Notes: generated by a model from the sequence alone, not told the origin. Positions 8,871 to 17,369 are shown, counted from the first letter of the stretch. The stretch: DNA of 64,000 bases from an uncultured Tateyamaria sp. (GCA_947501275.1 CANMVD010000001.1:124001-188000), one strand, 5' to 3'. Made by a program: numbers and translations.

Positions 8871-9934
8871 ACATCGCGTTCTATGCTCCGCTGAAAGCGC
8901 CTGACCACCCAACACCGTCCGGGGATCGCGCCATGGCGCGCGCACTCATGGCTGCGCTGCGCTTTGGCGGACATCAGGTCACGCTGGCCTCGGTTTTGCG
9001 ACTGTATGACGGTGAAGGTGATGCAGATGCGCAAGACAATTTGATGGCGCAAGCCGAAGGTGAAGTAGCGCGGCTGCTGGGGCTGCCAGAGGCCGCAACG
9101 TGGCGCGCCTGGATCACCTATCACAACTATTACAAGGCCCCGGACCTGATTGGCCCAACAATCGCATCCGCACTTGATATCCCGTATTTCCAGATCGAAA
9201 GCACGCGGGCGCGCAAGCGATTGAACGGCCCTTGGGAACGCTTTGCGATGGCTGCGGAGGCTGCAAGCGACGCGGCCCACGCGATCTTTTTCTTTACCCA
9301 CCGGGATGCTGAAACGCTGGAACGGGATGCGCCACATGGGCAGGCTTTGTGCCACTTGCCCCCCTTCTTGATGCGACATGACGTACCTGATTCCGCCCCC
9401 CTTGATGGCGCGATGCTGAGCGTTGGCATGATGCGTCCGGGGGACAAAGTGGCGTCCTACCAACTGATCGCAGAAACGCTGCATCTGCTGCCCTCGGATC
9501 TCGACTGGCAGTTGAACATTGTTGGCGGCGGCCCGGCAGAAGGTGCTGTGCAGGCATTGATGGCCCCCTTTGGATCGCGGGTGACGATGCTGGGCCAATT
9601 CGAGCCCGATGCCCTGCCTGGACACTACGCCCAGTCTGCCTTGCTGTTCTGGCCCGGTGTGAACGAAGCGTTTGGCATCAGCTACCTCGAAGCGCAGGCG
9701 GTAGGATTGCCGGTCGTGGCTCAGAACAGACCTGGTGTGCGCGACGTGGTTTACGGCGCGCAGCCCGCCCCTGACGCCGGACCCGAGGCCATGGCGCATC
9801 GCCTGACGACCCTTTTGCAGGATAAATCACTGCGGGTGGCGCAGGGACAAGAAGCGCAACAACAGATTGCTGCGCGCCATTTGCTGCCACATGCAGCCGC
9901 AACATTGAGCAGCGCTATCGAGGCAGCACAATGA
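8867..9934 (+). CDS. glycosyltransferase family 4 protein
   Basis: 355 residues. GT-B protein. The N-terminal domain starts MNIAFYAPLKAPDHPTPSGD; the C-terminal domain shows LSVGMMRPGDKVASYQL, a GGGPAEG turn and the donor-site stretch NEAFGISYLEAQAVGLPVV, with the E-x7-E pattern. Near residue 65-105 the protein is rich in aromatic residues (ITYHNYYKAP), perhaps for the acceptor. It is translationally coupled to both neighbours (ATGA at 8867 and 9931). Sugar and acceptor unknown. Confidence 0.78.
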   Translation: MNIAFYAPLKAPDHPTPSGDRAMARALMAALRFGGHQVTLASVLRLYDGEGDADAQDNLMAQAEGEVARLLGLPEAATWRAWITYHNYYKAPDLIGPTIASALDIPYFQIESTRARKRLNGPWERFAMAAEAASDAAHAIFFFTHRDAETLERDAPHGQALCHLPPFLMRHDVPDSAPLDGAMLSVGMMRPGDKVASYQLIAETLHLLPSDLDWQLNIVGGGPAEGAVQALMAPFGSRVTMLGQFEPDALPGHYAQSALLFWPGVNEAFGISYLEAQAVGLPVVAQNRPGVRDVVYGAQPAPDAGPEAMAHRLTTLLQDKSLRVAQGQEAQQQIAARHLLPHAAATLSSAIEAAQ

Positions 9935-10512
9935 TCCGTCTGGGGCTTATGCGGCACGGGCACACCGCGTGGAATCGTGCAGGTCAGATACAGGGCCGCA
10001 CGGACGAGCCCCTCGACGCAGAAGCGCGCGACCAACTCAGCCGTCTGCGCCTGCCCGACGGGTGGCATGAGGCCGATGTTGTCGCAAGCCCGTTGAGCCG
10101 CGCAACCGAGACAGCAAGACTGGTCACCGGGCGAATGCCGCACACGGACCCTGCCCTCATCGAGATGGATTGGGGTGCGTGGGAGGGCGCCAAAGGCGTT
10201 GAATTACGCCGTGATCCCGCGAGTGGCTTCGAGGATATCGAGGATTGGGGATGGGACTATCGACCGCCACAGGGCGAAACCCCGGCAGAGTTACGTGCAC
10301 GGCTGGTGCCTTGGGTCGCGGGCTTGCAGCGCGACACTGTGGCGGTGTGCCATATCGGGGTCATGCGCGTGATACTGGCCTTTGCAACCAAATGGAACTT
10401 TGATGGCCCCGCGCCGTTCACCGTCAAACGCAACCGGCTGTTCGTGCTGCACATATCGGCGGATCAATGGATGCTCACCGGCACTGAACGCCTGGTCGAG
10501 GAGACAGCGTGA
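9931..10512 (+). CDS. histidine phosphatase (phosphoglycerate-mutase) family protein
   Basis: 193 residues. The N-terminus has the catalytic RHG motif (LMRHGHTAWN, phospho-acceptor His), then SPLSRATETA with the second Arg, an acid residue in MDWGAWEG, and the second His in VAVCHIGVMR. This is a full catalytic set for branch-1 histidine phosphatases. Lying inside a coupled glycosyltransferase operon, it most likely dephosphorylates a sugar-phosphate or glycan intermediate rather than a glycolytic substrate (inference). A role like CobC is unlikely because no cobalamin genes are near. Confidence 0.85.
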   Translation: MIRLGLMRHGHTAWNRAGQIQGRTDEPLDAEARDQLSRLRLPDGWHEADVVASPLSRATETARLVTGRMPHTDPALIEMDWGAWEGAKGVELRRDPASGFEDIEDWGWDYRPPQGETPAELRARLVPWVAGLQRDTVAVCHIGVMRVILAFATKWNFDGPAPFTVKRNRLFVLHISADQWMLTGTERLVEETA

Positions 10513-11645
10513 TGCGCGTCATGATCGTGGTCACACATCTGCTTGGCACCGGGCATCTTGCACGGGCACTCACCCTCGGGCGCGCCTTTGTCGCGGCCGG
10601 GCATACCGTCCGCGTGGTCAGCGGCGGGCTGCCAGTGCCGCATTTTGACACCACTGGAATTACCCTGTCGCAATTGCCGCCTGTGCGCTCCAACGGCACC
10701 GATTTCACGCATCTGCTGGACGACGCGGGCAAGGTCGCGACAGCCGACTACCTGACGGGGCGCACGCAGATTTTGCTGGATACGTTTCACAGCGACGCAC
10801 CGGATGTTTTGATCACCGAGCTGTTCCCCTTTGGGCGCCGCATTCTGCGCGACGAATTCAAGTCGCTGCTGCGTGCCGCATCACAGCATGCCCGTCCCCC
10901 GCTTGTTCTGTCCTCCGTCCGGGACATTCTGGCCCCGCCAAGCAAGCCAGCCAAGGCCGCCTATGCTGATGAGATGGTCGAGGCGTTTTATGACGGCGTT
11001 TTGGTCCATGCGGATGCCGATCTGATCACGCTGGACCAAAGCTGGCCCGTATCTGCCATGTTGGCACAGCGGCTGCATTACACCGGATTTGTTGCCCCGG
11101 CCCCACCGGACAAGTTGGGCAAAGGATCATCGCGACCGACGATCCTTGTCAGTGCAGGCGGCGGCACGGTGGGCGACAGGATTTATGAAACCGCCTGTCA
11201 CGCGGCCCGTCAGATCCCTGATCATGACTGGCATTTGTTGGTCAGCGGCCCCGATACGCGCCGCGCGACTTTTCATTCCATTGCCCCGGCCAATGTCCTG
11301 ATTGAGCCCCCAAGTCCGGATTTCCGCGCGCTGCTTGCCCAAGCCACTGCGTCCGTATCGATGTGTGGCTACAATACGGCCCTTGATGTGTTGCAGACCG
11401 GGGTTCCGGCAGTGTTCGTGCCCTTTGACGATGGCGGCGAAGTTGAGCAGGGATTGCGCGCCAAGGCATTGGCACAACAGGATGCGATCTCGGTTGTGAC
11501 GCAATCCGAGTTGACGCCAGACACCCTGTTACGCGCGATCCATGCCGTGCGCGCGGCCCCCCCACGTGCACCGCGATCAGACGGGATGGATGGGGCATTG
11601 CAGACCGTTAACTGCGTACAGGCACTGCTGGAGGCGCGCCCATGA
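10512..11645 (+). CDS. predicted glycosyltransferase, MurG-like (COG4671 type)
   Basis: 377 residues from the ATG at 10512, which overlaps the TGA of the phosphatase gene; a GTG three bases upstream (10509) is an alternative. The N-terminal loop THLLGTGHLARALTLGRAF and the C-terminal ATASVSMCGYNTALDVL mirror the first gene of the operon, so this is a second, diverged COG4671-type enzyme. Near the C-terminus VPFDDGGEVEQGLRAKAL resembles the MurG tail that closes on UDP-sugar. Two paralogous enzymes in one operon suggest successive transfers. Confidence 0.75.
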   Translation: MRVMIVVTHLLGTGHLARALTLGRAFVAAGHTVRVVSGGLPVPHFDTTGITLSQLPPVRSNGTDFTHLLDDAGKVATADYLTGRTQILLDTFHSDAPDVLITELFPFGRRILRDEFKSLLRAASQHARPPLVLSSVRDILAPPSKPAKAAYADEMVEAFYDGVLVHADADLITLDQSWPVSAMLAQRLHYTGFVAPAPPDKLGKGSSRPTILVSAGGGTVGDRIYETACHAARQIPDHDWHLLVSGPDTRRATFHSIAPANVLIEPPSPDFRALLAQATASVSMCGYNTALDVLQTGVPAVFVPFDDGGEVEQGLRAKALAQQDAISVVTQSELTPDTLLRAIHAVRAAPPRAPRSDGMDGALQTVNCVQALLEARP

Positions 11646-12391
11646 CACAGATCGACTGGAGCCCATTGCGCGACGCCATGACAAGATCCCGTGCCGCACA
11701 GATCGCCGTGCCGGTCTGGTGGAGAGATGACGACGCAATCGCCCCGACACCCGCGTTGGATCACCTCACGACCCTTGCGGGCAGCATCGGAATACCCGTC
11801 CACCTTGCCGTGATCCCGCAGCAAGCGACACCTGCACTGGCGACATATTGCGCTGAGGCACCCTTGATCCCCGTGGTGCACGGATGGGCACATGTCGATC
11901 ATAGCCAACCCGATGAAAAAAAGAACGAATTCATGTCACCGCGCCCGAACGCGCAGGCAGAAACCGCGCGTGCATTTGCGCGCATGACAGACCTGTTTGC
12001 CGGCCAGTTGCGGCCGATGTTCGTCCCGCCCTGGAACCGCGTTCACGGTGATGTGGTCAGCGCGCTTGGGGCACAAGGCTACACCGCCATCTCCACGTTC
12101 GGACCGCGCGCGCAAACCCTTGCAGCGGTTGGTGTGGAACAGATCAACACACATATCGACCCGATTTGGTGGAAGAAAACGCGCGACCTTGTGCCAGCGC
12201 AGACCCTCATCGAACAAGCCGCGCAGCTTATTGAGGAGCGATGCGATGGACGTGCCGATGCGACCGAACCTTTTGGGTTTCTGACGCATCATCTTGTTCA
12301 CACGCCCGCGATATGGGCTTTTGCGCACGACTTTTTGACCGAAATGCTGTCAGGCGGGGCAATCCCGTGGACGATGGAGAACACATCATGA
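11642..12391 (+). CDS. polysaccharide deacetylase-like protein
   Basis: 249 residues, no signal peptide. The NodB-type pattern is present: WWRDDDA near residue 24-30 (metal-binding Asp pair), VHGWAHVDH (His motif 2) and PPWNR (motif 3, about residue 122). The protein lacks an export signal, so it may deacetylate a cytoplasmic lipid-linked sugar rather than a cell-wall polymer (inference). It overlaps both neighbours by ATGA. Function as a deacetylase is predicted from motifs only. Confidence 0.72.
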   Translation: MTQIDWSPLRDAMTRSRAAQIAVPVWWRDDDAIAPTPALDHLTTLAGSIGIPVHLAVIPQQATPALATYCAEAPLIPVVHGWAHVDHSQPDEKKNEFMSPRPNAQAETARAFARMTDLFAGQLRPMFVPPWNRVHGDVVSALGAQGYTAISTFGPRAQTLAAVGVEQINTHIDPIWWKKTRDLVPAQTLIEQAAQLIEERCDGRADATEPFGFLTHHLVHTPAIWAFAHDFLTEMLSGGAIPWTMENTS

Positions 12392-12867
12392 GCAGACTGG
12401 AATCCATGCGCCGCCGCCTCAGCGCGCAAATTGACGGGATCAACTGGGCCGCCGACAAGATCGCGGACATGGACGGTGACGTGTTGGAGCTGGGGCTCGG
12501 CAACGGGCGCACCTATGATCACCTGCGTCAGGAGATACCCAATCGCCGTATCTGGGTCATCGACCGGGTTCTGAAACCCCACCCCAGCTGTGTTCCCCCC
12601 GCAGCTGATTTTCTGGAAGGCGAAGCCGAAGACATGCTGACCCGTCTGGCCCGCGAAGGCCACAAGATGGTGCTGGCTCATTATGACTTTGGATACGGGG
12701 TCAAGGAAAAGGACGTCGAGGAAGGCGGACGGCTGAGCCCGCTGATCTCGGCTGTGATGAAGCCGGGCGGGCTTGTTCTGTCACAACAGCCTCTGGTCGG
12801 GCTTGAGCAAATCGCCGGGCCTGACACAATTGACCCGGAACGCTATCTTTTCTACCGGGCCGTGTAG
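12388..12867 (+). CDS. class I SAM-dependent methyltransferase-like protein
   Basis: 159 residues starting at ATG 12388, which overlaps the deacetylase stop; an open extension upstream to 12241 is spurious. The SAM-binding motif I is VLELGLGNGRTYDHL (about residues 31-45), followed by an acidic residue in VIDR (motif II). Shorter than most free methyltransferases, with no obvious substrate domain. It closes the seven-gene operon and could methylate the sugar or carrier made by the cluster. Known homologues of this length are usually just called methyltransferases. Confidence 0.72.
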   Translation: MSRLESMRRRLSAQIDGINWAADKIADMDGDVLELGLGNGRTYDHLRQEIPNRRIWVIDRVLKPHPSCVPPAADFLEGEAEDMLTRLAREGHKMVLAHYDFGYGVKEKDVEEGGRLSPLISAVMKPGGLVLSQQPLVGLEQIAGPDTIDPERYLFYRAV

Positions 12868-12985
12868 CGACGCTGCGCTGTGATCACGTTTACCCCCCAA
12901 AAGGTTGCCAGTTGCGCACCTGCCCCTCTACGCTGCCCGTGATTCTAGGCGGCGCTGAGACCGCCAGACCAACGGGAGTATATGG

Positions 12986-13549
12986 ATGACGATTCTGAAG
13001 ACGGCCGCACTGGCCGCCACGGCCATTGTTTTGGCCACCGCCACATGGGCCGCCCCCCTCAAGCTACAACCCGCAGACCCACAACCCACCGGGCTGAAAC
13101 AGGGTTTGGGCGTGAAGTACTACTTTGACAGCGTGCGCACCCTCAGAGAGGCCGAACGCGCCTACAAGAAAGCCAAGCCGGGCAAGCCGCTGGCCGGTCT
13201 GGACTATCGCGATACAGCCGAAGGGGATGAAACGCTGACCTCCGGCAAGGCGCAGAAGGTCATCGCAGTGATCGAAGGCTACGTGCGCTTTGACGCGCCC
13301 GGCACCTACAAGATCGACTTCATGAGCAATGACGGGCTTGAGATGAAGATCGGCGGACAAGAGGTCGTGTTCTTTGACGGTGTGCACGGCTGTGATCCCA
13401 GCAAGCAGGTCGAGGCCGAAGTGCCCGTTGCCGGATGGTATCCACTTGAGGGGCTGTATTTCCAGCGCAAGGGCACAGCCTGCCTGCTGATGCGCGCCGG
13501 GATCGGATCGCCAGAATGGATGGAAAACGAAAGCTTTGGCTACAAGTAA
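12986..13549 (+). CDS. secreted PA14-domain-like protein
   Basis: 187 residues with a signal peptide (MTILKTAALAATAIVLATA, cut near TWAAP). The mature part is PA14-like: a glycan-binding beta barrel recognised by VKYYFDS at the start, a central GYVRFDAPGTYKIDFMSND strand pair and the GxxMKIGG turn. The two cysteines in GVHGCDPS and GTACLLMR probably form a disulfide. PA14 domains bind carbohydrates and often sit in surface or periplasmic proteins; as a free-standing domain it may sense or bind extracellular glycan. GGGAG ribosome site just upstream; own terminator at 13574-13603. Confidence 0.72.
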   Translation: MTILKTAALAATAIVLATATWAAPLKLQPADPQPTGLKQGLGVKYYFDSVRTLREAERAYKKAKPGKPLAGLDYRDTAEGDETLTSGKAQKVIAVIEGYVRFDAPGTYKIDFMSNDGLEMKIGGQEVVFFDGVHGCDPSKQVEAEVPVAGWYPLEGLYFQRKGTACLLMRAGIGSPEWMENESFGYK

Positions 13550-13573
13550 GCCCTGCTTTGAAGTCAGACTATG

Positions 13574-13603
13574 CGCGAGGGCTGACCGACCCTCGCGTTT
13601 TTT
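13574..13603 (+). terminator. rho-independent terminator
   Basis: Perfect 8-bp stem CGCGAGGG / CCCTCGCG with an 8-nt loop (13582-13589) and a run of six T (13598-13603), 25 nt after the PA14 gene stop. Confidence 0.93.
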
Positions 13604-13618
13604 GTTGGGAGGGGAGAG

Positions 13619-13993
13619 ATGAAGAAGTCAGGGATCCTGAATGCGGAATTGTCGCACGTGGTCGCCGCACTTGGACACGGAGACATACTGATCATCGCGG
13701 ATGTAGGCCTGCCCGTCCCCCATGGAGTGAAATGCGTGGATCTGGCCGTGACATTGGGCGTGCCGCGCTTTCTGGACGTGTTGGACGCAGTGCTGTCAGA
13801 GATGTGCGTGGAAAGCGCATTTCGGGCGGAAGAGGCCGGAGAGATCGGTGTAGAGATAGACGGCCGGGTGAACTGCGATTTGGTGACGCACGAGGCGTTC
13901 AAACTGCGCAGCGCGGGGGCCGTGGTTGTGGTGCGGACGGGAGAAGGCACGCCTTTTGCCAATGTGGGGCTGGTTTCCGGTGTCGTCTTTTGA
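13619..13993 (+). CDS. rbsD: D-ribose pyranase (RbsD family)
   Basis: 124 residues. Catalyses interconversion of beta-pyranose and beta-furanose forms of ribose, in the cytoplasm. The family is recognised by the start MKKSGILNAELSHVVAALGH (His20 is the catalytic base in the family) and by the C-terminal RTGEGTPFANVGLVSGVVF, in place of the usual TPYANxxLxxGVxF. Length about 10 residues short of E. coli RbsD. A strong GGGAGGGGAG ribosome site precedes the ATG. No ribose transporter or kinase is adjacent, so it is an orphan copy; it may serve another pyranose such as fucose (RbsD/FucU share a fold). Confidence 0.88.
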   Translation: MKKSGILNAELSHVVAALGHGDILIIADVGLPVPHGVKCVDLAVTLGVPRFLDVLDAVLSEMCVESAFRAEEAGEIGVEIDGRVNCDLVTHEAFKLRSAGAVVVVRTGEGTPFANVGLVSGVVF

Positions 13994-14385
13994 CGACAGC
14001 GGGAGTGGGGGTGAGTGCCGATCCGGGTTTACCCGGCAAACCGTCCGGGGGACGGTTTGAGGCACGAACAGGCGGAGCCCCGGATTCAGTTTAAGGACGA
14101 TTACCGCGCTCGTTTGCGGTATTAATGGCTGAGCCCGGTGAAGCATGGGTTTGCGGAACGGCCTGAGGATTGCGCGTGTTCCAGTGTGCATCGGGATGCG
14201 CGGTTTCAGGTGCAGATGGTTTTTGTTTTGTTGGGCCTTGTTTCGCCACCGATGTGGGTAGATGCACGAAAGCGCCATGGCTCGCATCCAATCATTTCCT
14301 GCCCCACCGCTACGTGAACATTTTGCAAAGCATCTAGCGAACCTGACACTTATATTGTGGCAGCGGCGCCCATGACTACTAAGTG
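13994..14385. other. intergenic region with hairpin, left edge of AT-rich insert
   Basis: No gene is supported. It holds a perfect hairpin, AAACCGTCC (14038-14046) and GGACGGTTT (14050-14058) with a GGG loop, next to a CCGGGTTTACCCGG near-palindrome (14023-14036), neither followed by a T-run. From about 14290 base composition becomes AT-rich and stays so until about 15540, marking the edge of a transferred segment. Confidence 0.5.
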
Positions 14386-14434
14386 TTGACAGTCACACTT
14401 TACCTTGTATGGTAAATTTACCAGTGGAGGTAAA
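14386..14434 (+). promoter_or_regulatory. promoter with tandem double operator
   Basis: A -35 box TTGACA (14386-14391) and -10 box TATGGT (14408-14413) are 16 nt apart. Over the -10 box and leader lie two abutting copies of an 18-bp inverted repeat, TTTACC-N6-GGTAAA: 14399-14416 and 14417-14434. All four half-sites are exact. The second copy includes the ribosome-binding GGAGG and ends 3 nt before the ATG at 14438. Binding here, most likely by the HTH protein encoded just downstream, would block both RNA polymerase and ribosome access. Confidence 0.85.
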
Positions 14435-14437
14435 TAC

Positions 14438-14833
14438 ATGAGTGTGCTGAGAAATGACTTCGGACGAGCCAACAGTGTCTTCAGGCGTGATAGAAATCTA
14501 AAACTCCGACAAGTCGCGGAATACCTTGGAGTCACACCGGCTTTTCTTTCCAGTGTTGAAGTAGGTCGAAAGGCAATTCCGAGCGAATGGAATGAGAAAC
14601 TAGTAGCACTGTACAAATTGGATAAACTGCAAGCTGCAATACTGAAAAAAGCGTGTGCCGTAAGTCAGAAGAGATTTGTAATCGAGCCGGAGAGGCCTAA
14701 GGAAGCGGAACTATTGGCGGCGTTCGTCGAAAATAGAGAAAGCCTAAGCGATGAACAACTCGAACTAGCCATTGAAGAGCTAGCCGGACCCAAAAATGAG
14801 GAATTGAACGTTGAGCAGCTCGAAAAAAACTAA
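14438..14833 (+). CDS. helix-turn-helix (XRE) transcriptional regulator
   Basis: 131 residues from the ATG at 14438 with GTGGAGG just upstream; an earlier in-frame ATG at 14405 lies inside the operator. The N-terminal HTH (about residues 5-65) reads KLRQVAEYLGVTPAFLSSVE and fits the XRE fold. The C-terminal part is acidic and helical (ELLAAFVENRESLSDEQLEL), likely dimerisation or interaction with the peptidase. Probably represses its own promoter through the double operator. It overlaps the next gene by 23 nt, so the two proteins are made together, as in ImmR/ImmA-type pairs. Confidence 0.82.
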   Translation: MSVLRNDFGRANSVFRRDRNLKLRQVAEYLGVTPAFLSSVEVGRKAIPSEWNEKLVALYKLDKLQAAILKKACAVSQKRFVIEPERPKEAELLAAFVENRESLSDEQLELAIEELAGPKNEELNVEQLEKN

Positions 14834-15389
14834 GAAAATTCCTCCGAAAAAACGGACAAGAATAATCGAAGTCGCTCATGACCTTCGAAAAACATTGTTC
14901 AAAAACAATGAGCCGGTGGATCCAGAAGCCCTTTTGGATGCACTCTGCGAGAAAATTAAGGACTTTGACTGGTTTGTCGGGGATGACCACTTCTCAGGAA
15001 TGAATGATGTTGTTGCATTCGCAAAATTTGACGATGGTCGTCACATCTACCTTAAAGAAGACGTATATGATGCTCTTAGAAAGCCAGGCACCCAAAAATA
15101 TGCTCGGGCGTGCTTCATCGTATGCCATGAAATAGCACATATACTATTACATTTCAGGTCCCGGAAGCCTTTGGCCAGAAATAAGCTTGGCTCTAGGGAG
15201 AACTACGCCTCTGACGAACTAAAGGAGATGGAGGCGAACCTGTTTTCAGGCTCGTTAATGATACCTTGCACGACTCTGGACACCGGGCTGTCTCAAGCAA
15301 CGGTCTCGCAGTACTATCGTACAAGCTATACAGTTGCTGCCAAAGCACTGCGTGATGCTGAGTTCTACAAGCAGTACAAGAAAAAGTAG
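14811..15389 (+). CDS. ImmA/IrrE-family metallopeptidase
   Basis: 192 residues if the TTG at 14811 is the start; no ATG occurs before the core domain. The zinc motif HEIAH lies at residues 106-110 (His106, Glu107, His110), followed by MEANLFSGSLMIP, the third-ligand helix of the ImmA/IrrE (COG2856) fold. The family cleaves HTH repressors: ImmA inactivates ImmR in ICEBs1, IrrE/PprI cleaves DdrO in Deinococcus. By analogy this protein should cut the regulator encoded upstream upon a signal. AT-rich like its neighbours. Confidence 0.85.
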   Translation: MSSSKKTKKIPPKKRTRIIEVAHDLRKTLFKNNEPVDPEALLDALCEKIKDFDWFVGDDHFSGMNDVVAFAKFDDGRHIYLKEDVYDALRKPGTQKYARACFIVCHEIAHILLHFRSRKPLARNKLGSRENYASDELKEMEANLFSGSLMIPCTTLDTGLSQATVSQYYRTSYTVAAKALRDAEFYKQYKKK

Positions 15390-15398
15390 GATAGGGCT

Positions 15399-15539
15399 AT
15401 GGAATTTGGTCTTCTCTTTTTGATTGCTATAGTGCTTATAGTTATTATTGCAATGCTATTGAAAGCACCGATTTCGGCAGTTTGGAAAAGTGAAAAAGGC
15501 GAAATATCACTAAATATAGGCCACAAAAAAGACGACTAG
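15399..15539 (+). CDS. 46-residue single-span membrane protein, third gene of the HTH/ImmA unit
   Basis: Short ORF beginning ATGGAATTTGG, 9 nt after the peptidase stop, preceded by the weak ribosome-site-like string AGGATAGGG. It starts MEFGLLFLIAIVLIVIIAML, one strong transmembrane helix, followed by a 26-residue polar, lysine-rich tail (residues 21-46) ending in KKDD. Same strand, same AT-rich composition and tight spacing argue that it belongs to the HTH/peptidase operon. Such a peptide could be a membrane toxin, a signal sensor or an effector controlled by repressor cleavage; none of these is demonstrated by sequence. Confidence 0.6.
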   Translation: MEFGLLFLIAIVLIVIIAMLLKAPISAVWKSEKGEISLNIGHKKDD

Positions 15540-15572
15540 TACTCAACTGTCAAACAAAGGCTGTTAGCAGCG

Positions 15573-17369
15573 CTACCCATCCATCTTAAGCGCCGAAATA
15601 AACGCTTCCTGCGGGATATCCACTTTCCCGAACTGACGCATCTTCTTCTTCCCGGCCTTCTGCTTGTCCAACAGCTTGCGCTTCCGCGTTGCGTCGCCGC
15701 CGTAGCACTTGGCCGTCACGTCTTTGCGCATCGCTGACAGTGTTTCGCGTGCGATCACCTTGCCGCCAATCGCCGCCTGGATCGGGATCTTGAACATGTG
15801 GCGGGGGATCAGATCCTTGAGCTTTTCGACCATCGCCCGGCCCCGCATTTCGGCCCGGTCGCGGTGCACCATGATCGATAGCGCATCCACCGGCTCATCA
15901 TTCACAAGGATCGACATTTTTACAAGATTATCAATGCGGTAGCCTGTCAGCTGATAGTCAAAGGACGCATAGCCTTTGGTCACCGATTTCAGGCGGTCAT
16001 AGAAGTCAAACACCACCTCGTTCAATGGCAGATCATAGACGACCATGGCGCGGCTGCCCGCATAGGTGAGGTCTTCCTGTATCCCGCGTCGCTCCTGGCA
16101 CAGCTTCAGCACGTCACCCAAGAACTCATCCGGCACAAGGATCGTCGCCTTGATCCGCGGTTCTTCCAGATGATCCACGATGGACAGGTCCGGCATGTCG
16201 GCGGGGTTGTGCAGTTCGATCATCGAACCATCCCGCATGTAGACATGATAGATCACCGACGGGGCGGTTGTGATCAGCTCGATATTGTACTCACGTTCGA
16301 TCCGGTCGCGGATGACTTCGAGGTGCAACAACCCAAGGAAGCCGCAACGGAAACCGAACCCAAGGGCGGCGGAAGTTTCCATCTCGAAGCTGAAGGACGC
16401 GTCATTCAACGCCAGCTTGTCGATGGCGTCCCGCATGTCTTCGAACTCGGCGCTGTCCACTGGGAACAGACCACAGAAAACAACGGGTTGCGCAGGCTTA
16501 AAGCCGGGCAGCGCCTCGACCTCTTTGCGTTCGTGCGTGATGGTGTCGCCGACACGGGTATCGCGGACCTGTTTGATCGAAGCGGTGAGAAAGCCAATCT
16601 CACCCGGGCCAATCGAGTCGACCATTTCCATCTGCGGGCGGAACACGCCAACACGGTCCACGTGATGCGTGGTCTTGTTGGACAGGAACTTGATCCGCTC
16701 GCCCTTTTTCAGGCGGCCATCGATAACGCGGATCAACACGATCACGCCGAGATAGCTGTCATACCAACTGTCCACCAGCATGGCCTTGAGGTCAGCGTCC
16801 TCATTGCCTTGGGGGCACGGCAGTTGGGTCACGATCGCCTCAAGCGTTTCCGTGATCCCCTCGCCGGTTTTGGCCGAGACGGCGATGGCGCCCGAGGCGT
16901 CGATCCCGATGACGTCTTCGACCTGTTCGGCCACCCTGTCGATGTCGCTGGCGGGCAGGTCGATTTTGTTGAAAACGGGGACGATTTCATGATCCGCATC
17001 AATGGCTTGGTAGACATTGGCAAGTGTCTGCGCCTCGACCCCTTGGGTGGAGTCCACAACCAGCAACGACCCTTCGACGGCGCGCATGGAGCGGGAGACT
17101 TCGTAGGCGAAATCCACGTGTCCGGGCGTGTCGATAAGGTTGAGCACATAGGCCTCGCCGTTCTGCGCGGTATAGTCGATGCGCACGGTGTTGGCCTTGA
17201 TGGTGATGCCCCGCTCGCGTTCGATATCCATGCTGTCGAGCAGCTGTTCCTTCATGTCCCGGTCAGCGACCGTGTTGGTGGACTGGATCAGGCGATCGGC
17301 GAGGGTCGATTTCCCGTGGTCGATATGGGCGACGATGGAGAAATTGCGGATATGTGAAAGCGGTGTCAT
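15573..17369 (-). CDS. lepA: elongation factor 4 (LepA, ribosomal back-translocase)
   Basis: 598 residues from ATG 17369 (family about 600); the open upstream extension to 17540 is not used. GTPase that remodels stalled or mistranslocated ribosomes. G1 [10 protein letters not shown]2/G3 [13 protein letters not shown] and DTPGHVDF, G4 NKID and G5 SAKTG are all present, followed by domains II, III and V and the LepA-specific C-terminal domain with [19 protein letters not shown] and the lysine-rich tail [17 protein letters not shown]. Monocistronic by position; its 3' end faces the AT-rich HTH/ImmA insert. Confidence 0.97.
   Translation of the reverse strand: MTPLSHIRNFSIVAHIDHGKSTLADRLIQSTNTVADRDMKEQLLDSMDIERERGITIKANTVRIDYTAQNGEAYVLNLIDTPGHVDFAYEVSRSMRAVEGSLLVVDSTQGVEAQTLANVYQAIDADHEIVPVFNKIDLPASDIDRVAEQVEDVIGIDASGAIAVSAKTGEGITETLEAIVTQLPCPQGNEDADLKAMLVDSWYDSYLGVIVLIRVIDGRLKKGERIKFLSNKTTHHVDRVGVFRPQMEMVDSIGPGEIGFLTASIKQVRDTRVGDTITHERKEVEALPGFKPAQPVVFCGLFPVDSAEFEDMRDAIDKLALNDASFSFEMETSAALGFGFRCGFLGLLHLEVIRDRIEREYNIELITTAPSVIYHVYMRDGSMIELHNPADMPDLSIVDHLEEPRIKATILVPDEFLGDVLKLCQERRGIQEDLTYAGSRAMVVYDLPLNEVVFDFYDRLKSVTKGYASFDYQLTGYRIDNLVKMSILVNDEPVDALSIMVHRDRAEMRGRAMVEKLKDLIPRHMFKIPIQAAIGGKVIARETLSAMRKDVTAKCYGGDATRKRKLLDKQKAGKKKMRQFGKVDIPQEAFISALKMDG

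Noticed and set aside
16170-17357. 395-residue plus-strand frame opposite lepA
   Set aside because: It lies wholly inside the lepA coding region, and LepA motifs are intact on the other strand; it is an antisense shadow.
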